Assembly: GCA_037178975.1 (NCBI GenBank)
Contig: JASJZH010000001.1
Location: 8,540,501-8,604,500, forward strand
Length of the DNA: 64,000 nucleotides
Source: Oscheius tipulae
Taxonomy: Eukaryota; Nematoda; Chromadorea; Rhabditida; Rhabditidae
Direction of reading: 5' to 3'
Shown here: positions 57,200-64,000 of the stretch, one piece after another
Layout: each line of letters opens with the position of its first letter
Position numbering within the stretch: position 1 is the stretch's first letter
The notes under the pieces: generated by a model
Seen by the model: only the letters and a program-made list of their open reading frames with translations
Told to the model about the DNA's origin: nothing
Databases searched by the model: none
Program-made: the position numbers and the translations under genes

Positions 57200-57943
57200 T
57201 CAGAATGGGAAGGAACGGTCGGAGGCGGTCGCGACTCGACCTTGTTAGCCCCCGGTCTCGCATAATGGCCATTGATCGGAGAAGTGACCCCTCCGGATGA
57301 CCCCCACGGTGTTGTCTCTAACCAGTTATGACAGTCGGAAAACTAGCAAGCAGAGAGAGAGGCAGGGTGACAGCTTCGACAGAGCTGATTTTTAAAATCG
57401 GAAAAGAGGTTCCGTAGTCTATAGGAAAGAAATACAAGACTTTTATGCTGGTTCTGCTGTGAAAGTGTTTTCAAAGTACATGCAGAAAAAAGGGATAGAG
57501 ATGGTACGGGGGTGACCACGGGCGAGCCCAAGCCAAAAATAAAATAACTCTTTTCGGGAAGTGCTTTTCCAGCGTTGTGATGTCCTGCAAAGTTGTAGAT
57601 TTCGACAAGGGCTACAACTGTAGAACATCACAAAGTTGAGCAACTATACACGAAATGACTTCTAGAAGGGGGAACAGAGGGTGTCAGACTTGAAATTTGG
57701 TCTTCCAAGGCTTAAAACCCAAGAATACTTGTTACCAAGGAACTCTACAAGCATTATGTACTTGAAACTCGAAAAAAAGGAAAAAAATGAGCGCATAGCG
57801 AAATCGCAGATAACCATCAGAATCAGAATTTTTCACTGATTACTGTAGCGAAGTCCGACTTTGATATCTGGAGTACAGTTCGAACACCTCCCTTGTAAGA
57901 AATTCCAATCCAGACCCGTATGTTTTATATTCACTCTCTAGCA
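57200..57943. other. Intergenic region between FKBP start and Nudix gene end
   Basis: About 740 bases holding a longer dispersed repeat (57497-57628). Both flanking genes are on the minus strand; an operon arrangement is not suggested at this spacing. Confidence 0.5.
57497..57628. repeat. Longer dispersed repeat ending in the hairpin, copy 2
   Basis: GAGATGGTACGGGGGTGACC, GAGCCCAAGCCAAAAA, AAATAACTCTTTTCGGG and then the hairpin GATGTCCTGCAAAGTTGTAG / GGGCTACAACTGTAGAACATC. Same order as at 20993-21110 but with about 20 extra bases before the hairpin. Confidence 0.65.
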
Positions 57944-59428
57944 TTACAACTTGGCATCGTTAGTCTTAAATGGCAGACTGGCCGAGAAGTAGACGGCATC
58001 TATGGCAGCATTGACCGGGATGTGTAGCATGACCTGCTCGGTGATTTGTGGAGTCAGATCGTACTGCGGGTACTTTTGCAAGACGCCCATCGCGACCATG
58101 ATGCTCATCAGCGCCGTGACTCCGTAGGTATGTGCCTCGGGGAACTGAAAACAGTGTCATAAAATTCGCTGTTCACGTGATAAGGCCAGGCTTTGTACTA
58201 AAAGTCAGGTGATTGCATAAGCCGGAAGTGGAAGAGTCCCCTTACATGGAATGAGTGCACAGCATATCGGGCATCAAGATCGTAAGACGAATGGTCTTCA
58301 TCCAGTAGGAACGAGGACAGAGGCTTCCAGAAGAAACTAGCCACCTCGGACGTGTTCAGTTTGAGAGTCAAGGGTCGTCTGACCAGTGCCACGGTCGGCT
58401 GAATGATCACGTCGAAGCGCGAGCGGAAGGGAGGTAGACATCCGAGGACGAGGTAGTCTTCCGTGGTCAGACCGATTTCCTGCAAGAGTTACAGTAAGGA
58501 CTGGACTCCGACCCCCATTTTGGCCTATCTCTCCGAAAGCAACCAAACTGAATACGAATGCCATTCGTAGCGCCATTTTAGATTAGGAGTGTCTGTAGTT
58601 GGGTAGGGTGATCGAGAACTTAGTGTCTGATCATCAATTTTTGGGATCGTGCAACCCAGTATAGCTATGTGAATGGACATATAGCTCTGTAGAGTAGGAA
58701 AACTTGAAAAGTGAACTTTTAAGCCAGAAGCGGGGCTCCCGTCATTGCACACATGGAAGAGCGCGGCTCAAACAACTTCCTCGGTCTATTTCCACCCCAA
58801 GACAAAAATTTTCAGTCTCTTCATGTTCTGCAAAGTTGTAGATCTTCATATGCTCTACAAGTTTGCACAACATCAAAAATGACTTCTAGGATATGTTTTG
58901 GTGCTCAGCACCCTTTGTGTAAATATCTTCTATGCCATTTTTAAAATTCCAGGCTATCAACTGTTCTGTGCCTGATTTTGTCCACAACTTTGTAGAATAT
59001 CGTAAATCTTAAAAGTGAAGCCTTGCACCCCCAAAAAGCACCAACTTCTTCTGTCTCCCTTATGGCCGTCTGCTGTAGGTCGCCATCCTCCTCATCGTAC
59101 ATGCCTCCCGGAAAGCAGACCTCGCCAGGATGTCGTCTCAGATGTTCGGATCGTACACACAACAAAACCTGGTACTCTCCGTCCAGTTCATCCAAAAGGA
59201 TTAGCACCCCAGCATTCTGAAACTTTGTGCTCAAATCACATCACCTTTGTCACTGTCCCCGGTCCATATCACGGTTGTTGGAAGAGTCCAGATTGTCTGG
59301 GCTTCCCCGACCGTGCGATAAGGAGGGAAAGTCATCAAACATACCTTTTCAGCCGAAGGCTGTGCCGAGATTAGACGGAGGCGAAGTCTTCGCCTCAGCT
59401 CGGTAGCCCTGTCCTCTGTGGTTTGCAT
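57944..59428 (-). CDS. NUDT7: Nudix hydrolase, probable peroxisomal CoA diphosphatase (NUDT7-like)
   Basis: Exons 59428-59345, 59216-59046, 58479-58246 and 58144-57944 give 229 residues. After a basic start, NAGVLILLDELDGEYQVLLCVRSEHLRRHPGEVCFPGG leads into the Nudix box (about residues 65-89, ending RETEEEIGL). HLRRHPGEVCFPGG is characteristic of the CoA-pyrophosphatase branch (NUDT7, NUDT8, yeast PCD1). The C terminus is NDAKL: AKL is an accepted variant of the SKL peroxisomal targeting signal, as expected for NUDT7 rather than mitochondrial NUDT8. Role: hydrolysis of CoA and CoA esters to phosphopantetheine products and 3',5'-ADP. The Nudix box is split by an intron after the first two Glu of the EEE run. 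The ATG is 2 bases after GTTCAG. Confidence 0.9.
58822..58874. repeat. Hairpin repeat copy in Nudix intron 2
   Basis: CATGTTCTGCAAAGTTGTAG and CTACAAGTTTGCACAACATC. A half copy (CCACAACTTTGTAGAATATC) follows at about 58982-59001. Confidence 0.7.
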
Positions 59429-59430
59429 GC

Positions 59431-62074
59431 CTGAACATTCCGAGAGGGATTAGTGATAACAGGAATTCTGAAGAGAGATCTAGGCAATTAAGAGCGGTGA
59501 TCAATTGCCCGGTGTTCCCTGAACCAAGGCCATGTCCCCCCTCGACAACGATGTGCCAATTGAGACGGAGACGGACCGGTCTGCTCTCCCTCATAATCAT
59601 AAAAATGTCTCAGATTGAGGGAGAAGAGAGAGTCAGCTGTTCACGCCCAAATGACTGGCAGTTCTCGAGTTGCAAGGTTCTCTCGATGATGCAATCGCGA
59701 CCTCAACTGTCCAAGAGTGCCAGCCTTGTCGAGTCTTTTGGTTCAGACTCTTCCTCTTCCTGGGACATTGCTTAGCTACCGAAACGCAAGACAGTTTCCT
59801 GTCCAGTACTGAACTTTGTCTCCAGTACGACCTAATGACTACCATGCTTTGCTAATCCATTGATTCGTTCACTCTGCTCCAAAGAGATCTTTCTGTCAGT
59901 TGTATTTATAAACTAGAAAGGGTACTGTCCTTCCAGTTCTGTTCTTCTCAAGGTTCAAGTTACTCTCTGTCCAGAACAGTTGTCACTTCTCGACTACTAT
60001 TCTATGCAAGAACATCCACTGCCTCACGACTACCAGAAAACTTCCAGTACAGTTCAACCAGTTGTTTACCATATTTGAAGAACTTTCCTAATCTATCTGA
60101 TCTTCAAAACTGTCGAATCTCTCTTTTGACTAACGATGGTATCTTCTTACTGATTTAGACCTAGTACTTTGAAAATCTCTTCCAGGTAGTTCAGTAGACC
60201 AGACACTTGTTTACTTGTCCAAAGAGGACTACTTGCCCCAACCCAGCTGTTTCCAGGGATACTAAACTTTTACGAACGTATTATGCAGACACCAAAGCTG
60301 ATGCATTTCGAAACATGCCTTTCGCTCTCTAAGAAAGAGACACGACAAGATATTTATGCGCTTTGTTCCTTCTCCGCCTCGTAAGGGGGGATGGCGCAAT
60401 GTCTGCGCAGTGTGCCATCTGTCAGGTCGAGCTAATTGTCACAGAGAGGGGGGCGTGTCTACAACATTGATCGTCCAGCACCAAAATCCTCTTTTCTCTT
60501 TTTCACATGTGTTCGAATGGATACGAAGGTAAGTTACACTAGGACTTTCGAAGAGGTCATTCTCCTACTTTTGCTCCAACCGCCTTGTCTCCCACTCTGG
60601 GTCAAGGGTCTCCTTGAGGACTTCCTGACCAGTTCCTTGACCACCTGCTCGATACCGAATTCTATCACGTGACTACCAAAATCTCTGTCCAGTTTACTCG
60701 ACTGCCATCAGTTCAGTTGTGTTACTTGTCTTTCTTTCTGTCGTCTGACTGTCGCTTCCTACTCGACCATCTCTTATGTTTTAAGTCCTGACTACTTAGT
60801 TCGAAAGAAATCTTGTTCCTAGCTTCCAAAGCCTGATTGACTACCCCGTATTTACACTAATAATTCCTGCTCCATGGTCATCCATCAAACCTCGGCATGC
60901 TAATGAACCCGCGTCCAATTATTTCGCCCTCAAGTATTCAAAGCGCTTCACCTCCTAGATAAATTCCTAAGCCCAAGGTTTCCATCGATCCGTGTACTAT
61001 CTAACCTCGAAATCTAATCGTAGAGAGGGGGTAGATTGCGCGAGAGAGAGAGGCCATGCATTGTTTATGAAACACTAGTAGGGAGAAGTAATGACCGAGA
61101 CCCATTCATCACACCGGGGCGATGATTCAACAATCTTTCGTGGGAGCGACGCGACGAGATTCTTTTTCGCACAATAGACAGAGAAAATTCGATAACTGAT
61201 CGGCCACGCTACTACAACATGTTCGGCTGTGTTAGACGACGAGTTGCAAGGGTAATCTTTTCGGAAAACAAGAAAATCTCTAGGAGCCCCATTCTCTTTC
61301 TTCCTACAATCAAAAGACTTGTGATCTTGTTCGGGAACCCTTTGCTCTTGTACGAAAGATTCATACATCAGCAAACAGCACCTATTGTTCGAAATTCTGA
61401 CCATATAACTTTTTTGACATGTAGAGCCGATTCCTACCATTATTTTTACCCTAGGATACGGGTATCATCGGAAACAAGCTGACAAAATACCAGGTAACCG
61501 GGTTTACAGGGTAGGAACTAGAAGGCCGCGACATCTTTCCATTCTGAAGGTCTTGAAGAGCCAAAGTTGCTAGGTCTTTGCTGGTGACAGTTTGCAAAAC
61601 TAATCGTTCCGGAAGGAATCTCCCTCTAGGACTCTCTCCCTCTCTAATGAGTAGGCTTGGTCCGGAATTGGCTGCCGATGTCACCTCCTCTCCGGGCGCG
61701 CAGCACTCTATATCGAGTTACTTTGAGTCGCATGTATCCCTTTTCCTTTCTCTCTGATCAGAAAACTGCGAGCCCATTAGCATATCGGCTGTTTGTTCTG
61801 CCACACCAACACACGGGCGACAGGTGATTGACACCGCTCGCTTCCAACAGCGAATAACTTCCCTTTCGGGCCTTTATATTCCATTTCTTCCGTCTTTCGT
61901 TACTATGCTGGACATCGCAAAGCTTGAATTTACCGTTTTCGACACGACAAACCCGTATACGTAATTGCGTATTTTGGGGGAGCCGCGGTAACTGTCGCTT
62001 TGAAACACAACAAAGTCTGCTTCTAAACTTTTTCCACAAAGATCTCGACAGCAAACTGTGACTTTTAGAATGTC
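59431..62074. other. 2.6-kb region without a supported gene
   Basis: Divergent flank of the Nudix and SHB-family genes. It is striking for frequent recurrence of short words (GACTACC, TGTCCAGT) between about 59680 and 60850. ORFs here lack recognisable content. Confidence 0.45.
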
Positions 62075-63582
62075 ATGACTGACGAGGATCACTACGACAC
62101 GCCATGGGAGTTTCTTGCCCGTCCCACCTCAGTGCGACTCTCCACGGCTGACATTCGACAGTCAGTGATTAATAAGAGTCCAGGTTAGAAACAGATGGCC
62201 CGACGAACACGATCCAATCCTCTTTTTTTACAGATTCGCCCCAGCTGCCCGATTCGCCGTCTTTTTCCGCACAGCTGGTCCAGCTGGGCAATTCACCCGG
62301 AGAGTGTAGAAGGAGATCGCTGAAGACGAGGAGCAGTGCCGAGCAGAGATTCAGGGATGACGATCAGATGCTCGAGAAGAATGTGGACAGAGTCGAGGCT
62401 GAGAAGCGATTGGAAGGCCGAAGAACAGGCGACTTCCTCCTCAGGTTCGACTCTGTTTTATTAGGAATCAGGGGTAGGGGAACACTCATTGATCTCCCGA
62501 GTCTGCCCCTGGGGACTGTCCAGTTGAGGACAACCGCCACGACTGCACGGACTGATGGACTTGAGAGACAACATTTTTTCTCAGTTGGGGGTCCCTTATC
62601 GGAAGACACGTGGACAGAAGCAGAATCAGAGAGAGAGAAAGAAAGAGTTTTGATGAGTCAAGACTATTGCTATAGTAAGAGGCTAATCCGGTGACAGTGC
62701 ACAATGAGTCAACTGAATGATATCATTTGGGGGCAGCGTGATAACGTACCAGTATCCTGATCTATATGAGTCAAGTCTTAAAGAAGTAGGTAGCCCAGAC
62801 AAACTATGTCTGCCTGAAACGTATTTGGAGTATAACATGGTTCAGAAATTGAAATGTCTCTTCCGTATAGAGAACTCACAGTCCGGGTCTCATCTATCTG
62901 GAAGGGTATACTGTCCAATCTTGTCCTGGACAAGACATCTAGTTGACTATGTTCAAGAAGTACACCGTTTCCAGACTTGAACTTGAATACTTTTTAGCTA
63001 AGTTTACAGACCGTCCTTGACGTTTTGCGCGTTACTATTCTCTAAACAAAGAAAATTTACTTCCTGTCTAGCCCGAACCTATCACAGAATGTCTCTCGAC
63101 TCTGTCAGAAAGAGAGAAAACAAACCCTTGGCTACCAAACGAGTGTCGTAGCTAACCTATCCCTCTGTGAAACAGGTTATGTCTCTGTCACAGGACCTGA
63201 CTACCAGACGACCAGACCAAACCAGAACAAGAGAAACCTACCAGACTACCAGACTACCAGATACGCTTAGCATGCCTCTCGACTATGTCATACTGTCCAA
63301 GAATAAAGATGGGCATTTAGAGGAAAAATCACATGTACATAATGAAAAAGAAACTCTTTCAGGCACCGAGCGGAAGGCTCCGCGGCTCTTTCACTCAAAT
63401 CTACCTCAGGAGTTCTGCACATCAAACTGGAGCGACGCGGCGACAAATGGATAGTCGGAGAGGGGCCCTGCTTCCGGAGTATCAACTCGGCCGTCCACTA
63501 CTACCATCGACACCCGCTACCTATTCGAGGAGCCGAACCCCTACTACTGAATCGACCGGTTGGACCCGACCGACATCTCTGA
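62075..63582 (+). CDS. SHB-family SH2 adaptor protein
   Basis: Exons 62075-62183, 62234-62444 and 63363-63582 give 179 residues. The N-terminal DEDHYDTPWEF matches the YDxPWEW phosphotyrosine motif of SHB/SHD/SHE/SHF adaptors. A Ser/Pro-rich linker precedes the C-terminal SH2 domain: VDRVEAEKRL (helix A), GDFLLR with the phosphotyrosine-binding Arg at 107, LSLKSTSGVLHIKL, KWIVGEGPCF and AVHYYHRHPLPIRGAEPLLLNRPV. The last segment is the SHB-family signature (HYYTTRKLPIKGAEHLSLLYPV). These adaptors couple tyrosine kinases to downstream signalling. The usual WYHG at the start of the SH2 is absent, the protein is much shorter than vertebrate SHB, and a 918-bp intron splits the FLLR Arg codon. The ATG is 6 bases after ACTTTTAG; upstream coding exons remain possible. 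Confidence 0.87.
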
Positions 63583-64000
63583 GGATCTCGATGCGAGAGA
63601 CAAAAAAGTGGTGAAACTGTACTTGTATTGTAAATAGAAACTATTAAAGGATTCTGAAAGAAGGGGGGAATCGATCGGAAGGCCGGTCTCCAGGAGTAAT
63701 GTGATAAGGAATGAGACAATGACTATTGGAAGACACGTGGAAAAGAGTTTTGACCCCTTTAAAACTGTTGTCTCTCCCCCGTATTCTCTCGGTTTTCCTA
63801 CTGTCAGCTGACGAGCTGCGATTACAATACTAAAAATAGTTATCTGTTCATAACTTTTCAAAGGTCTGGCCTCGGCTTATCTAAACTGTAGTTTGGTGCC
63901 GAGGAAGTGTACACAGTAACCCAATTTAAAAAATGGGAGAGAATCTCAAAACTGGCTCGGCGGTCAGTGTTACCGTTCAGCTTACGGGCCATTTTCCGGT
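63583..64000. other. 3' flank of the SHB-family gene
   Basis: Contains ATTAAA (63643-63648) about 60 bases beyond the stop, a common variant polyadenylation signal, and then sequence without a recognisable gene to the window end. Confidence 0.5.

Noticed and set aside
57944-62074. Nematode-type operon of FKBP and Nudix genes on the minus strand
   Set aside because: The Nudix stop and FKBP start lie 740 bases apart with a repeat between and FKBP downstream, well beyond the roughly 100-base spacing typical of nematode operons.
1-64000. CRISPR array, operon promoters, or bacterial mobile element
   Set aside because: All supported genes have spliceosomal introns; no regularly spaced direct repeats or transposase ORFs are present.

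Overview
This window is nuclear DNA of a compact animal genome, most likely a nematode or a close ecdysozoan relative. The evidence is: intron-rich genes with mostly short introns ending in TTTCAG; a RAB-10 that looks nearly identical to the nematode protein; an ACR-16-type acetylcholine receptor; and at least ten genes whose start codon lies 0-12 bases after a perfect 3' splice site. That last pattern is expected when mRNAs receive a trans-spliced leader. The species cannot be named from the sequence. Gene models were built by hand: exons were joined only where donor, acceptor and reading phase agreed and the joined protein matched a family.

Layout: TRMT61A 3' part (+, 184-844); Arkadia-like RING E3 ligase (+, 2988-5136); prefoldin subunit 3 (+, 5746-8695); 3.1 kb of repeats; PLP-dependent cystathionine/methionine lyase (-, 14078-11815); an unrecognised secreted protein (+, 15362-17068); RAB-10 (+, 18264-19676); an avidin homologue (-, 22408-20054); a goosecoid homeobox gene (-, 25430-23899); PPP1R11/inhibitor-3 (-, 28408-27948); an ABHD17-like hydrolase (+, 28995-31071); an alpha-type nicotinic receptor subunit (-, 35399-31244); 3.9 kb without a gene; COG3 (-, 43276-39290), head to head with HTATSF1 (+, 43494-46091); an FLVCR transporter (-, 51883-46512); 2.6 kb without a gene; a Cys-rich orphan (-, 55022-54528); a CD164-like sialomucin (+, 55397-56006), tail to tail with an EF-hand FKBP (-, 57199-56038); a peroxisomal-type Nudix hydrolase (-, 59428-57944); and an SHB-family SH2 adaptor (+, 62075-63582).

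The genes do not form a pathway. Most are single-copy housekeeping or developmental genes: RNA processing, chaperone, Golgi tethering, vesicle traffic, phosphatase control and signalling. Intergenic DNA and larger introns hold several dispersed repeat families: a roughly 50-bp hairpin (AAAGTTGTAG ... CTACAACTTT) with about 16 recognisable copies, tRNA-derived SINE-like pieces, a 235-bp long-armed palindrome, and a near-identical 70-bp duplication of a splice-acceptor/exon segment. The most noteworthy gene is the four-exon avidin homologue, which keeps most biotin-pocket positions and has a streptavidin-like Asp.
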